Shown here: positions 17,824 through 27,606 of the stretch, piece by piece
How positions within the stretch are numbered: the stretch's first letter is position 1
Layout: the number at the start of each line of letters is the position of its first letter
From: Cytobacillus sp. NJ13
Lineage (GTDB): Bacteria; Bacillota; Bacilli; Bacillales; Cytobacillaceae
NCBI GenBank assembly: GCA_030348385.1
Contig: JAUCFP010000006.1
Span: 2,414,501 to 2,478,500 of the forward strand
Reading direction: 5' to 3'
DNA length: 64,000 nt
Translations under genes and position numbers: made by a program
The notes under the pieces: generated by a model
What the model was told of the DNA's origin: nothing
Databases searched by the model: none
What the model saw: only the letters and a program-made list of their open reading frames with translations

Positions 17824-18888
17824 TCATTTCCTGAACCAATTCGCATGTTCATCCATATGCAAAAAAGGAATGTCCGTATCAACTTCACCAGTGATTCTAT
17901 TCATTTCAATATCCTGACCATCGAGCCAATGCCCGAAGTCAAAGATAATAGGATCTCTATCGCCGCCGAGTGCAAACCAGGCCTTCATCTCCCCTGGCAG
18001 ATAGGCTGATGTATGAATCGTCCCTGCCCAGCTGCCATAAAGATCTGAAAAAACACCTTTATCGCTATCATTCAGGAGGCGGAAAGCATCATATGCATCT
18101 AATCGCTCACCCTGATGGCTTTTCATGACATCCAGCCTGCGCATGCTGTCAGCTAGATGGTTGCGATTTTCATCCTTCAAGATTTCAAAATGGTTTGTAC
18201 AGGCAGTTGTCTGACGGACCTGTACACCTCTCGGAGATGTTTCAACTGCATAAGTCTCTCCGCTTGTGTCATACACCACATATGTAAAGGAATGGCGGTG
18301 CGGTATTTCCTTTAGCATTTCAACCGCTTCTTCCACGTTTGCACATGCCTCCAAAATAAGGCGGCCGATCATACAGCAGATAAAGCCATCAGCAGGCTTT
18401 TTCCGGTTCATGAAGTTATAGCCAATCACAAGTCCTTTTTCGTTCATGCCATCCATCCTGCCCGTCACCCTCTGGCTGGGACCAATCATTGCATAGCCCT
18501 GATCTGCCGGCTGATAAAAGGTATAGCGCCCCTCATAGGTTTTCGGGTGGTAATCATAATTGCGGATCAGGTAGTCATCCCCTGTAAGAATGGAACAGCC
18601 CGAACGGACATAATCGAGCCGATACCCTCCAAACTCCTTTAAAACCCTCTCCATCGGCCATTGCAATGCTTCCTGTATCCCAAGCAGCTCATCCCAAATT
18701 CCTGGTGCAAACCTCGTAATCGCTTTTTTCACTTCTGCTTCACTTATTGAAAAACGCGGCTTTCTTACCTTCCATTGATCCTCCCGATTTATAACAGAAA
18801 GAGAATCCTTTATAAGTTCTCCCTGCATGAAGCCAAAATCAAAGTGGGTTCCGCGGAATTGAATAATATCACTGTAAATCTTTTTCAA
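17824..18888 (-). CDS. C45-family autoproteolytic acyltransferase/hydrolase
   Basis: 354-aa Ntn hydrolase related to acyl-CoA:6-aminopenicillanate acyltransferase. The predicted self-cleavage site is the Gly-Cys in RSGCSILTGDD near residue 99; the Cys would become the N-terminal nucleophile. The following RNYDYHP and the GMNEKGLVIGYNFMNRK motif are typical of the linear amide C-N hydrolase group. The real substrate of bacillary homologues is unknown. The start is TTG at 18888, after GAGGG. Confidence 0.85.
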   Translation of the reverse strand: MKKIYSDIIQFRGTHFDFGFMQGELIKDSLSVINREDQWKVRKPRFSISEAEVKKAITRFAPGIWDELLGIQEALQWPMERVLKEFGGYRLDYVRSGCSILTGDDYLIRNYDYHPKTYEGRYTFYQPADQGYAMIGPSQRVTGRMDGMNEKGLVIGYNFMNRKKPADGFICCMIGRLILEACANVEEAVEMLKEIPHRHSFTYVVYDTSGETYAVETSPRGVQVRQTTACTNHFEILKDENRNHLADSMRRLDVMKSHQGERLDAYDAFRLLNDSDKGVFSDLYGSWAGTIHTSAYLPGEMKAWFALGGDRDPIIFDFGHWLDGQDIEMNRITGEVDTDIPFLHMDEHANWFRK

Positions 18889-18969
18889 GATAAATCCCTC
18901 TTCTATTCGTTTCTTTTATTAAGAATAAATGAAGCCTGCATGAAATTCCAGCCGAGGGATTTTTGAATT

Positions 18970-19986
18970 CTAAATCTCTTTTAATTTAATGCTATAAAAC
19001 CTCATACTTTTCGGAATTCCTTTTATGGCAAATATTCCGTTATAAATTAAGGATCTTACTCTATACTCGGCAAAGCCATCACCAATAGGCTCATCCAGGT
19101 GCCCAATCACTTCGCCAATTAATCTGGCTGATTTTATAAAACCTTTATTGCTTTTATGGAGCTTTTTTGCTGACTCGATGATATACTCATCAAAATAACT
19201 CTCTGGTACACTATGTATTTCATTATCTCTCCATATACGCAATACTTCCTTTGTCTTGGAGAGTGCCTGCCAATCCGATACAAAACTATTTCTTTCTTCT
19301 GCAGATAAAGGGCTTCCAATGTTTTTATCTAATATTATCTTCAGCTTTTCTGGAGCTGCTTCACCTGTGTGCCTTAAAATGTAGTGATGCTTTTTCGCAG
19401 GGAAAAGCTCCTTATATGACTGAGCAGTATTAATAACATGCACATTATTTTCTTTGTTTCTAAATAAGTTAAGGAAATACCGCAATCCAGTTTGTTCATC
19501 AGCGTTATCAGCTGTCCAGATAACGATCGGTTTTCCCGCTGGTATTGTATCCATCTCTTCAAGAGCTTTGGCTATTTTTCTTTCATATCTGATTTCCAGG
19601 TAATCTTCATGCATATTGATATGATCAATCAGCCATTCTAATCGCTTTTTTCTGCCCTCTTCTTCATGCAGCTTCCAGAGAGGTCCATTACTAAAAAAAT
19701 CAGGATAGCCAATGACCTTATTTTCTTTACTAAGCCCTGCCTTTAAAGAGCCTGCCGGTGATTCTCCGCACACAATGTGGTATGTTTCATATTCCCGCTC
19801 CCATTTTCTCTCTTGGGAATAAAAGAGTATTTTTTTTTGAATATCATTGAGCTGTTCAAGTATTTCTTCATGAGAATCAGTGCTGTTGTTCAATGTCTGG
19901 ACCCGTAGCAATGTGTGGAATAAAAAGGTTTTCGCTGCTCTCTCTGGAAGTTTCTCAATTGCATCCCGTAATTCGTCCATCATCAT
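18970..19986 (-). CDS. DUF1835 domain protein
   Basis: About 339-aa cytoplasmic protein. YHIVCGESPAGSLKAGL followed by VIGYPDFFSNGPL and IVIWTADNADEQTGLRYFL is the DUF1835 pattern; the C-terminal part resembles the linked DUF3658 domain. No catalytic role is known. Several ATGs cluster at the start (19980, 19983, 19986); the AGGG site favours the first two. It is monocistronic and divergent from gpx. Confidence 0.78.
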   Translation of the reverse strand: MMMDELRDAIEKLPERAAKTFLFHTLLRVQTLNNSTDSHEEILEQLNDIQKKILFYSQERKWEREYETYHIVCGESPAGSLKAGLSKENKVIGYPDFFSNGPLWKLHEEEGRKKRLEWLIDHINMHEDYLEIRYERKIAKALEEMDTIPAGKPIVIWTADNADEQTGLRYFLNLFRNKENNVHVINTAQSYKELFPAKKHHYILRHTGEAAPEKLKIILDKNIGSPLSAEERNSFVSDWQALSKTKEVLRIWRDNEIHSVPESYFDEYIIESAKKLHKSNKGFIKSARLIGEVIGHLDEPIGDGFAEYRVRSLIYNGIFAIKGIPKSMRFYSIKLKEI

Positions 19987-20066
19987 GATCACCCTTTGTA
20001 AATGAATTGGAAATCTACCTTTTCTACGAATGACCTTGATGTTAGTTTCATAAAAAGCCGATTTGT

Positions 20067-20095
20067 TTGCAAAGGGAGTTTAGATCGCTTAAGAT
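20067..20095 (+). promoter_or_regulatory. sigma-A promoter of gpx-ohrR
   Basis: -35 TTGCAA at 20067-20072, a 17-bp spacer and -10 TAAGAT at 20090-20095. The downstream edge touches the operator palindrome, and the gpx ribosome site follows at 20118. Confidence 0.65.
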
Positions 20096-20114
20096 TAAAT
20101 CGTACACGATTAAA
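20095..20114 (+). promoter_or_regulatory. operator palindrome of the OhrR-like regulator
   Basis: Imperfect palindrome TTAAATCGT-AC-ACGATTAAA, with one internal mismatch in each 9-bp arm, overlapping the -10 end and early transcribed region. A MarR/OhrR dimer bound here would block transcription of gpx and its own gene. Confidence 0.65.
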
Positions 20115-20130
20115 AATGGGAGGTATCCTA

Positions 20131-20607
20131 ATGACAACAGTTTATGATTTTGAAGTCAAAAAAACAAATGGTGAATTGAAATCTCTGAAAGAATATGAAG
20201 GCAAACCTCTGATTATTGTAAATACAGCAAGCAAATGCGGATTAACGCCACAATTCAAAGGACTGCAGGAGCTTTACGATAAGCATAAAGACAGCGGGCT
20301 TGAAATTCTTGGGTTTCCATGTGATCAGTTCAATAACCAGGAGTTCGATAATATTGAGGAAACCACTGAGTTTTGCCAGCTTAATTATGGAGTATCCTTC
20401 CCCATTTTCGCTAAAATTGATGTAAATGGCGACAAAACTGACCCATTATTTGCTTTCCTAAAAGAACAGAAAAAAGGAATTCTATCTAAAAACATTAAGT
20501 GGAACTTCACAAAATTCCTCGTTGACCGCAATGGCCAGGTTGTAGAACGCTATGCACCTACAACTGAACCAGGAAAAATCGAGGAAGATTTGACGAAATT
20601 ATTGTGA
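20131..20607 (+). CDS. thiol-dependent glutathione peroxidase-family protein (Gpx/BsaA)
   Basis: 158-aa thioredoxin-fold peroxidase that reduces hydroperoxides, in Bacilli most likely with thioredoxin rather than glutathione. The peroxidatic Cys36 lies in [11 protein letters not shown]; the [11 protein letters not shown] box carries the second Cys and active-site Gln, and [12 protein letters not shown] the conserved Trp/Asn. I reject the longer in-frame extension to 20002, because GGGAGG at 20118-20123 places the start at the ATG at 20131. It is co-transcribed with the OhrR-like regulator. Confidence 0.93.
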   Translation: MTTVYDFEVKKTNGELKSLKEYEGKPLIIVNTASKCGLTPQFKGLQELYDKHKDSGLEILGFPCDQFNNQEFDNIEETTEFCQLNYGVSFPIFAKIDVNGDKTDPLFAFLKEQKKGILSKNIKWNFTKFLVDRNGQVVERYAPTTEPGKIEEDLTKLL

Positions 20608-20632
20608 TGCCAGATTAGAATCAGGTGATTAT

Positions 20633-21073
20633 GTGAAAGACTTTTTTACACTGGACAAACAGCTATGCTTTGCTGTTTATGAAACAGCAGGCGAATTTAC
20701 AAAACTCTATACAAGTGCCCTTCAGCCATTCGGCTTAACCTATCCGCAGTATCTGGTTCTTCTGGCACTTTGGGAAAAGGATGGCGTGACAGCAAAGGAG
20801 CTTGGAGAAAGACTAAATCTTGGCACCGGAACACTCACTCCTATGGTTTCAAGAATGATTTCTAATGGCTGGATTCGAAAAGAGCGTTCCAAAGAAGATG
20901 AACGCAAGGTGTATATTTTTCTTGAGGAAATAGCACGCAAGAAAAAACAGGATATCACCCAGAAAGTCGGAGAGGCCATTCAGGCTTGCAGCATTGAGCT
21001 GGAAGAATATGACGAACTTATGGAGCTTCTCGGTAAACTTAGATTTAAGTTAAGGAGCAGAGTACCTCGCTGA
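20633..21073 (+). CDS. ohrR: MarR-family organic-peroxide sensor, OhrR-like
   Basis: 146-aa winged-helix repressor. LDKQLCFAVYETAGEFTKLY with reactive Cys12, and LTYPQYLVLLALWE, match OhrR closely. A second Cys at 119 gives a two-cysteine arrangement like Xanthomonas OhrR rather than the single-Cys B. subtilis protein. It sits downstream of gpx rather than ohrA/ohrB, so this is a peroxide-inducible gpx unit. The start is GTG at 20633, after AGGTGA; the ATG two bases earlier runs into a stop. Confidence 0.88.
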   Translation: MKDFFTLDKQLCFAVYETAGEFTKLYTSALQPFGLTYPQYLVLLALWEKDGVTAKELGERLNLGTGTLTPMVSRMISNGWIRKERSKEDERKVYIFLEEIARKKKQDITQKVGEAIQACSIELEEYDELMELLGKLRFKLRSRVPR

Positions 21074-21089
21074 TTCGGGGTACTCTTTT
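21059..21089 (+). terminator. terminator after ohrR-like gene
   Basis: 11-bp stem AGAGTACCTCG / CGGGGTACTCT with one mismatch, overlapping the stop codon and followed by TTT. Confidence 0.75.
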
Positions 21090-21159
21090 CACAGTTCCAT
21101 GTTTAATCCCTCCAAAAAAAGCCATATTAAGGATAGATAATTGGAAGGGAGCAATCTTC

Positions 21160-21462
21160 ATGGAGTTTTTACCAAGAGAGCAAGTAATCAGAGAACTGCA
21201 GGAACCATTTCATTTATATATTGATAAATATGGAATAGATGACATTGGGGTTTTCGAGGAAGAAGGCCAGGACCATCATTGTTATATGGGATACACGGTA
21301 AAAAAAGCAGGGAAAACTTATCACGTGCATAGTCCATTCATAAAAGATGATAATGGAGGATTGTCTCCTGCAAAAAATGAGTGGACCATTGAATCGGATG
21401 AACCTGATCGCATTGACCGAAGAGGCTTCAATAATATAGAACAAGCACTTCAGGAATTATAA
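21160..21462 (+). CDS. small conserved Bacillaceae protein (possibly DUF5634)
   Basis: 100-aa acidic soluble protein starting MEFLPREQVIRELQ, after GGAAGGGAG. It has no signal peptide, membrane segment or catalytic motif. The sequence suggests a small alpha/beta fold with HHCYMGYTVKKAGKTYHVHSPF as a beta hairpin. I recall a similar family labelled DUF5634 in Bacillus, but the assignment is tentative. The function is unknown. Confidence 0.6.
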   Translation: MEFLPREQVIRELQEPFHLYIDKYGIDDIGVFEEEGQDHHCYMGYTVKKAGKTYHVHSPFIKDDNGGLSPAKNEWTIESDEPDRIDRRGFNNIEQALQEL

Positions 21463-21556
21463 AGATTGTTCTGATTTTCGATTTTTGACTTTTGAACTAT
21501 ATTAAATTTAGAATATTTTGTCTATAATGGAATTGAATTAGAAAGGAGTGAAAAGT

Positions 21557-21973
21557 ATGGCTGTTAATGCCTATCTTAATTTTGAGGGAAATACCCGTGA
21601 AGCGATTGAATTCTATGCGAGGGCTTTTGAAACAGAAATGCCTGAGATATCAACCTTTGGTGATTCACCACCTAATCCAGAATATCCTCTTCCGGATGAA
21701 GCAAAGAATTTGGTCATGCATTCGAGCCTGAACATTTGCGGCAGTAATGTAATGTTTTCAGATACTTTTCCCGGTATGCCCTTTACAGTAGGAAATAACA
21801 TTAATCTCGCAGTTGTCATTAATGATCTGGATAAACTGAGAAAGTATTTTAACAACCTGCAGGAAGGCGGCACAGTAACCATGGAGCTGCAGGAAACATT
21901 CTGGAGCAAGAGCTTTGGCCAGTTAACAGACAAATTCGGTGTAAACTGGATGTTCAGCCACGAAAGTGAATAA
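21557..21973 (+). CDS. VOC-superfamily protein, PhnB/YjdN-like
   Basis: 138-aa glyoxalase/dioxygenase-fold protein. AYLNFEGNTREAIEFYARAF at the N-terminus, MHSSLNICGSNVMFSDTFPG in the middle and the C-terminal SFGQLTDKFGVNWMF are typical of the PhnB-like branch. Such proteins have no settled reaction. ATG at 21557 fits AAAGGAG eight bases upstream better than the in-frame GTG at 21548. Confidence 0.85.
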   Translation: MAVNAYLNFEGNTREAIEFYARAFETEMPEISTFGDSPPNPEYPLPDEAKNLVMHSSLNICGSNVMFSDTFPGMPFTVGNNINLAVVINDLDKLRKYFNNLQEGGTVTMELQETFWSKSFGQLTDKFGVNWMFSHESE

Positions 21974-21985
21974 CATACATAGACA

Positions 21986-22012
21986 AAAATGGAGGCATGC
22001 GGCCTCCATTTT
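21986..22012. terminator. bidirectional terminator (VOC gene / AAA ATPase gene)
   Basis: Perfect 11-bp arms AAAATGGAGGC (21986-21996) and GCCTCCATTTT (22002-22012) with a 5-base loop between convergent genes. Confidence 0.9.
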
Positions 22013-22014
22013 TA

Positions 22015-22767
22015 TTATTCATTCAGCAAATGATGAAGCATTCTTTTCTTATCATCAAAGAATTGTTTCATGATGCGGTAATGATTTGTTTCTTCCAGCT
22101 TCTTTTCTGAAATGCCTTCCTCGCTGAATTCATATATCGCTGCATCCGGATAGGCCATAATGATCGGAGAATGTGTGGCGATAATAAATTGTGATTGTTC
22201 CCTGACCAAATCATGAATTCTAGTCAGCATGGACATTTGCCGCAAAGGAGAAAGTGCCGCCTCAGGCTCATCCAGAATATAGATCCCATTGCCGCGGAAC
22301 CGGTTAAGAAATGTAGAGAAAAACGCTTCTCCATGAGATTGCTCATGTAAAGAACGGCCCCCAAAGGAGTCGATTACTTTTGGTGCGCTACCTTCCCGGT
22401 CCATTTCCTCAATATTGGAAGCTACATTATAGAAACTCTCTGCCCTTAGGAAAAAGCCATCAGATGGCCTATCTATTCCTTTTATCACCTTGAGATAATC
22501 TCCCAGCACAGAATGCGAATCGAAGGTTGAAAAGTTAAAATTGAAAGATCCGCCTTCTGCATTAAATCCCAGTGCAACCGCTACTGCCTCAAGCAGGGTC
22601 GACTTTCCCATCCCATTCTCGCCTATCAGAAAGGTTACTTTCGGGTGAAAAGTCATCTCATCCAGCGTTTTCAAGCTCGGAAGGCTGAAGGGATACTGGT
22701 TGAAGGATGGAATTTCTTCTCTTTTAAGGCTAATACCTCTTACATATTGTGAACTTAACAAATCCAT
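22015..22767 (-). CDS. AAA-type (ABC/SMC-like) ATPase
   Basis: 250-aa soluble ATPase. Walker A GENGMGKST is near residue 51, Walker B is IYILDEPEAALSP, and the switch His is in IIATHSPIIMAYP. It resembles stand-alone OLD/RecF-type AAA proteins often annotated AAA family ATPase. No nuclease, TOPRIM or partner gene is adjacent, so there is no evidence of a defence role. It is monocistronic, with ribosome site GAGGT. Confidence 0.85.
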   Translation of the reverse strand: MDLLSSQYVRGISLKREEIPSFNQYPFSLPSLKTLDEMTFHPKVTFLIGENGMGKSTLLEAVAVALGFNAEGGSFNFNFSTFDSHSVLGDYLKVIKGIDRPSDGFFLRAESFYNVASNIEEMDREGSAPKVIDSFGGRSLHEQSHGEAFFSTFLNRFRGNGIYILDEPEAALSPLRQMSMLTRIHDLVREQSQFIIATHSPIIMAYPDAAIYEFSEEGISEKKLEETNHYRIMKQFFDDKKRMLHHLLNE

Positions 22768-22835
22768 ACAAAATACCTCATATATTTTATAGTCAGCTAT
22801 TTGCCATCAGGGCTGAAGCCAGCCATTCGTTCATA

Positions 22836-24302
22836 TTAAGTTCCGCAAAACGTTCGATAAGGCATGCCGGATGGCTCTGGCAGTTTGCAGTATTCTTCCT
22901 GCTCTATTGTATAGGCATAAGGATCCTGAAGTGCTGCAAGAAGCTTTTTCATCACGCTGTAATCCCCATTGTTAACAGCTGCTTCAAGAGCTTCTTCCAC
23001 TCTGTGATTTCGGGGGATGACGGATGGGTTGCTATTCCTCATTAATTCATTGACTGCTTCTTTCGATTCCTTCTGCCTGTTCAGCCTTGCCTGCCATTGT
23101 CCATGCCAGTCCGCATATTCCTGATCATCGAATACTGAAGTTTCCTCAAACTTGCCCAAAGTTAATGAACGGAAGGTGTTTGTATAATCTGCTCCAGACT
23201 TCTGCATCATTTTTAGAAGGCCGGTAAAAAGGACTTCATCTTCTGCTTCTTCATGAAAAATTCCGAGCTTTGCCCTCATCCCTGCAAGCCAATGGTTTTG
23301 ATAAATTTTATTGTATTCCGAAATTGCATCCTGGGCTATATTTACAGCCTCCTCCTCATTTTCATGCAGCAGAGGCAAAAGGGTCTCAGCGAATCTGGCC
23401 AGATTCCATCCGCCTATATAAGGCTGATTTTCATATGCATAGCGGCCTTCTCTGTCTATGGAACTGAAAACGGTTGCCAAATCATACTTATCCATAAAGG
23501 CACACGGACCATAATCAATGGTTTCTCCGCTAATGGCCATGTTGTCGGTGTTCATAACTCCATGGATAAAACCTGTTAACTGCCATTTGGCAATGAGTGC
23601 AGCCTGGCGCTGGATCACTTTCTGCAAGAGTGCCAGGTAAGGATTTTCATCATCTCTAATTTCAGGATAGTGGCGCTGAATCGTGTAATCTGCCAGGGTT
23701 TTAAGCTCCTCAACCGGCCTCCAATTTGCCGCATATTGAAAAGTGCCCACCCGTATATGACTATCAGCCACTCTTGTCAGGATAGCACCTGGAAGCTCGG
23801 TTTCCCGGATAATGGCTTCACCTGTTGTTACAACTGCCAGACTGCGGGTAGTGGGAATTCCAAGGGCATGCATGGCTTCACTGATAATGAACTCACGGAG
23901 CATAGGGCCAAGAGCTGCACGGCCATCTCCTCCGCGTGAAAACGGAGTTCTGCCGGAGCCCTTCAGCTGAATATCAACCCGTTTATCCTCAGGGGTAATC
24001 TGCTCGCCAATCATCATCGCCCGGCCATCTCCAAGCATATTAAAGTGTCCGAACTGATGCCCTGCATAAGCTTGAGCGAGAGGTTCAGCTTCTTCTGGCA
24101 CTTTACTGCCTGCAAGCACCTCAATGCCTGTTTTGCTTGTCAATGCATCAATGTTTAATCCCAAAGATTTCGCCAGTGGCTCGTTAAGGATTACCAGCTC
24201 ATGGGATTGTACAGGGTTTGGCTTTACTTTTGAAAAAAATGTCTGTGGCAGCCGTGCATAGCTATTATCAAAATTCCATCCGGTTTCATTATTAGTTGTC
24301 AT
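22836..24302 (-). CDS. selO: protein adenylyltransferase SelO (YdiU, UPF0061)
   Basis: 488-aa pseudokinase that transfers AMP to Ser/Thr/Tyr of target proteins in redox control. Conserved stretches include [69 protein letters not shown] with the metal-binding Asn/Asp, and the C-terminal FCGT where some homologues have Sec or Cys. ATG at 24302 is preceded by GGAAGGAGAT; the longer in-frame start at 24344 has no such site. Confidence 0.93.
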   Translation of the reverse strand: MTTNNETGWNFDNSYARLPQTFFSKVKPNPVQSHELVILNEPLAKSLGLNIDALTSKTGIEVLAGSKVPEEAEPLAQAYAGHQFGHFNMLGDGRAMMIGEQITPEDKRVDIQLKGSGRTPFSRGGDGRAALGPMLREFIISEAMHALGIPTTRSLAVVTTGEAIIRETELPGAILTRVADSHIRVGTFQYAANWRPVEELKTLADYTIQRHYPEIRDDENPYLALLQKVIQRQAALIAKWQLTGFIHGVMNTDNMAISGETIDYGPCAFMDKYDLATVFSSIDREGRYAYENQPYIGGWNLARFAETLLPLLHENEEEAVNIAQDAISEYNKIYQNHWLAGMRAKLGIFHEEAEDEVLFTGLLKMMQKSGADYTNTFRSLTLGKFEETSVFDDQEYADWHGQWQARLNRQKESKEAVNELMRNSNPSVIPRNHRVEEALEAAVNNGDYSVMKKLLAALQDPYAYTIEQEEYCKLPEPSGMPYRTFCGT

Positions 24303-24410
24303 TCTATCTCCTTCCTGTCTGCATGGATTTATTGTCATTTTCATTTATTATACCCTTTTCAGAGAAACCTAGCGGGTTTAATAATCTTCTCTTTTTGTAT
24401 GTAAAAAAAA

Positions 24411-24448
24411 CCTGACAGCCGGGATCTTTAAATTCTCCAGCAGTCAGG
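24411..24448 (-). terminator. probable terminator of the DUF1540 gene
   Basis: CCTGAC (24411-24416) pairs with GTCAGG (24443-24448), with further partial pairing inward. On the - strand a run of eight T follows (24403-24410). Confidence 0.6.
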
Positions 24449-24459
24449 CCTTCTCGTTC

Positions 24460-24615
24460 TTATTCACTATGCTCAAATGTTTTACAGGCTGTTTCTTCAA
24501 CATCATCAGCTTCCCGGCCATTCTGGCCAATCACATAAATAGAGTCGGCTACACATTTATCACCTTCAGCCCAATACTTGCAGTTCTCAACATTACATAA
24601 AACTTCTACTTCCAT
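24460..24615 (-). CDS. small cysteine-motif DUF1540 protein
   Basis: 51-aa protein translated from ATG at 24615, behind an excellent AAAAGGAGGT site (24622 onward). The sequence begins MEVEVLCNVENCKYWAEG and has Cys at positions 7, 12, 21 and 44, fitting the DUF1540 pattern CxVxNCxYWxxGxxCxA; the cysteines probably bind zinc or iron. In spore formers such genes are often sporulation-associated. No function is established. Confidence 0.85.
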   Translation of the reverse strand: MEVEVLCNVENCKYWAEGDKCVADSIYVIGQNGREADDVEETACKTFEHSE

Positions 24616-24770
24616 TCTTGGCCACCTCCTTTTGGTTTACTGATCAATACCCCTTTTCCAAGTGGATTAACCATATGGGATTTACTTCCATTCATGGGTA
24701 AAATGGCTTTGGCTGGAGAAAATCAGTCTTCTTAATTTTTCTTCATTTCCGGAGAAGTTAGGTAAAAAAA

Positions 24771-24795
24771 GAGGATGGGCCGCTTTCCCATCCTC
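24771..24795 (-). terminator. terminator of dus
   Basis: Perfect 9-bp arms GAGGATGGG (24771-24779) and CCCATCCTC (24787-24795), with seven A on the left giving a T-run on the - strand. Confidence 0.88.
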
Positions 24796-24805
24796 CCTTT
24801 AGAAT

Positions 24806-25786
24806 TCAGTTATTGTTTCCATCGAGGTTCATTGACGCAAAGGCATCAAGCAATTCACGCACTTCATCTGTAGACCTTGTGTTCATCAATTGATTTCTTA
24901 GTGCACTTGCCCCTGGAAATCCTTTGACATAGATCTTGAAAAAACGATGAAGAGCCGTGAACGGCCGCAGCTCTAAATGCGAATATTGATCATGGAGGTC
25001 CATATGCAATCTTAAGAGGTCAAGCAATTCCTCACTGCTATGATCTTTCTTCTCCTTTTCAAAGGCAAATGGATTATGGAATATGCCGCGCCCAATCATA
25101 ACTCCATCAATACCGTATTTCTGGGCCAGCTCCAAGCCCGTCTGACGGTCAGGAATATCTCCATTGATCGTCAAAAGGGTATTCGGTGCCACCTGATCGC
25201 GAAGTTTCTTAATCTCCGGGATCAGCTCCCAATGAGCAGGCACTTTGCTCATTTCGTCCCGTGTACGCAGATGAATGGAAAGATTAGCAATGTCCTGCTC
25301 CAAAATGTGTTTCAGCCAGACCTTCCATTCGTCTACTTCCGTGAAGCCAAGCCTTGTCTTTACACTTACCGGCAAACCTCCTGCTTTGGCTGCCTGAATC
25401 AATTCAGCTGCAACTTCCGGGCGGCGGATCAGGCCGCTTCCCTTTCCGTGCTGTGCCACATTGGGTACAGGACAGCCCATATTGATATCCAATCCCTTAA
25501 AGCCCAGTTCTGCCATACCAATACTCATTTGCCGGAAGTATTCAGGCTTATCCCCCCATATATGGGCTACAATTGGCTGTTCATCCTCTGTAAAAGTTAA
25601 ACGCCCACGCACACTATTGATCCCCTCAGGGTGACAATAACTATCTGAGTTTGTAAACTCAGTAAAAAACACATCAGGTCTGGCTGCTTTACTCACCACA
25701 TGGCGAAAAACAACATCCGTCACCTCTTCCATTGGTGCCAGTATAAAAAAAGGCCGTGGTAACTCACGCCAAAAATTTTCTTTCAT
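24806..25786 (-). CDS. dus: tRNA-dihydrouridine synthase
   Basis: 326-aa FMN-dependent enzyme reducing uridines in tRNA D-loops. Motifs are the FMN-binding [23 protein letters not shown] with the catalytic Cys, [18 protein letters not shown] and the phosphate site [13 protein letters not shown]. The length is normal. DUF1540 lies downstream and is terminated separately. Which D-loop position is modified cannot be decided here. Confidence 0.93.
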   Translation of the reverse strand: MKENFWRELPRPFFILAPMEEVTDVVFRHVVSKAARPDVFFTEFTNSDSYCHPEGINSVRGRLTFTEDEQPIVAHIWGDKPEYFRQMSIGMAELGFKGLDINMGCPVPNVAQHGKGSGLIRRPEVAAELIQAAKAGGLPVSVKTRLGFTEVDEWKVWLKHILEQDIANLSIHLRTRDEMSKVPAHWELIPEIKKLRDQVAPNTLLTINGDIPDRQTGLELAQKYGIDGVMIGRGIFHNPFAFEKEKKDHSSEELLDLLRLHMDLHDQYSHLELRPFTALHRFFKIYVKGFPGASALRNQLMNTRSTDEVRELLDAFASMNLDGNNN

Positions 25787-26160
25787 CTTTTTATTCCAAT
25801 CCTCTCATTAAGGGATACCATACTAACCCATATCCCAAAATTAAAAAGCAGCGTGTCTCTGCTCCTTTACACTTATACCATGCTTAGGCACTTTTTATCA
25901 AACTGCCTGCAGAAGTTTAAAATTTCATACATTGACTGGTAATGTGACACTTAGTTCCCACACATTCCTGAATGATACGCGGGGTTCACATCTTCTTAAC
26001 CGGAATCTTCGGCGGAAAAGGATTTTTAAGCACCTATCCGCCTCTCTCCCTCCAGCTCCCCGCCCATTGGCTTGAGCTATGCTTTGCATTTATTATTCCC
26101 TTTTTGTTTCGAATGGTTCACTATTGATTTTGGATCAGCAACAGGGAAAGCTTCTCCATT
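25787..26160. other. 374-bp intergenic stretch without a supported gene
   Basis: The sequence between dus and the phage-type replication gene has only very short open frames. A 12-codon frame starting at the stop of the phage gene (ATGGAGAAGC) could be a trace of a following phage gene, but it ends in a stop at once. No promoter, terminator or repeat stands out. Confidence 0.5.
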
Positions 26161-26847
26161 TTAGTCATCAAGTTCGAAATCTTCTTCCTGCAGCTGTTTT
26201 GCTTGTGGCTTTTGATTTAAATACGCTTCAAATTTTGAGCCAAATAGTGTTTCAGGTCTTTGGTAGCGGGAATATCGCGGGTCTCGCTTCCACTCAGCAG
26301 CCTTCAAATCAATAACCTTTTGAAAATCCACCAGGGTGAAGCCTTGTTCCCACCAAGCCCTGATCAGACTCCTCGATTTCCTGGAGCTCTCCCGATAGCC
26401 CGAATCCGTTTTCTCATTGAGATATTGGATGATGGCAGCGTACGGAACTTCCGTTTCCATGCCCTTGTCCTGCCACTTCGAATATTCCTTGCCCTTTATT
26501 TGGATTGGCCCCTTTAATTCTCCCTCAATCTCCCTCATCTTTTCGTAGTCAATCGAATACCATTTTGTCTGATCCCAATTGAGCGCATTGAAATTATTCG
26601 ATAGGAGATAGCCCTTTCCCTCGAGAATGGCAATAGTTCGCTTAATTGTACTCAGCGACCAGAACGGCAACTGTTTCTTCCATTCTTCATAAGTGTTGTA
26701 GACCCATTTTCGGCCATCCTTCTCATTCCTGCTGACTGTAAGCCAATAATGGACATGCTGAAGCACGATCGCCTCCTTCATTCCCAGCTTCACCGCGAGC
26801 GACGGTATCACAATAATGGGCCGCTCCCCCACCAAAAACTTGCTCAT
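26161..26847 (-). CDS. phage-type replication protein with conserved phage C-terminal domain
   Basis: 228-aa protein. The N-terminal part (ERPIIVIPSLAVKLGMKEAIVLQHVHYWL, then KQLPFWSLSTIKRTIAILEGKGYL) is a winged-helix domain as in phage replisome organisers. The C-terminal half, YAAIIQYLNEKTDSGYR to RPETLFGSKFEAYLNQ, is the domain known as Phg_2220_C (PF09524). It normally sits in a prophage early operon before a DnaC-like loader; no phage neighbour exists here, so it is a remnant or a domesticated gene. RBS GGAGGGA. Confidence 0.85.
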   Translation of the reverse strand: MSKFLVGERPIIVIPSLAVKLGMKEAIVLQHVHYWLTVSRNEKDGRKWVYNTYEEWKKQLPFWSLSTIKRTIAILEGKGYLLSNNFNALNWDQTKWYSIDYEKMREIEGELKGPIQIKGKEYSKWQDKGMETEVPYAAIIQYLNEKTDSGYRESSRKSRSLIRAWWEQGFTLVDFQKVIDLKAAEWKRDPRYSRYQRPETLFGSKFEAYLNQKPQAKQLQEEDFELDD

Positions 26848-27606
26848 TCCAATCCCTCCAGAATATCTTTAAAAATGGTCCCCGAACCTCATTATGATAA
26901 TCAATGACACCATCCATTGTTTCAGCTCCCTCACCCCCTATATACAAACAAACAACAAAAAGGACAGGGTGAATTTTCATTTTTATATTGTCTGGTTAGG
27001 ACACTATGGGACCATTCAACAGCTGACCGAAAAAGAGAGACTATAAATATCATTTTGTATGTATTCTTTGTAGTAATCTATGGTATTGGTTTGCTCAGGC
27101 TGGAATGCTTTAAATGGGGCAGCCTGACCTCATTAAAGGTGGGTCAAAGGGACAGGTTCATCGTCCCAGCATAACACCCAACAAAAAAAGAGCGGTTAAC
27201 AGCATACCCCTCCTCATTCAGGCCTGTTTCAGAATGGAGTCTGAAACAAGCCCATAAAATATTTTCTGTCTTGTTATAGGCATATCATTGTTTACTTATT
27301 TGCAATTAACAGCTGATCCAACACAACTGTATTATTTGAGTTGAAGCAGTGTAACTGATTCCACATGTGTGGAGTGTATGTGGCAACATATGGGGTACTG
27401 GTAAGTTTTCAAATATTTTAAGAACATGACCTCCGTGTAAATCAATGCCAGGTTGTCACCGGACAAATCCAGCAAGCATAAACAAAATCGAAGTCTTCTA
27501 TTAACCGCAATTGTACTTGCACGGATTCCCGATGAATACCTCAACATTTAACTACAGTACTCGGTGCATTTGCGGGTGCAGCCAAGAAGATAGCAGCATA
27601 GCAAGA
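26848..27606. other. 759-bp non-coding stretch
   Basis: There is no coding region that I can support. It contains a 10-bp or longer hairpin (GCCTGTTTCAGA near 27222 with TCTGAAACAAGC near 27240), and a short open frame on the - strand overlapping the phage gene start. The 3' part near 27550-27600 translates to a short alanine-rich fragment ending in a stop, possibly the end of a decayed gene. Confidence 0.45.

Noticed and set aside
22015..24302. AAA ATPase and SelO as a defence pair
   Set aside because: They are separately started, 68 bp apart with different functions. SelO is a conserved housekeeping-type gene, and no nuclease or toxin is nearby.
26723..26980. 85-codon - strand frame overlapping the phage-type gene start
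   Set aside because: It overlaps the well-supported phage replication gene out of frame, and the latter has a strong ribosome site and recognisable domains.
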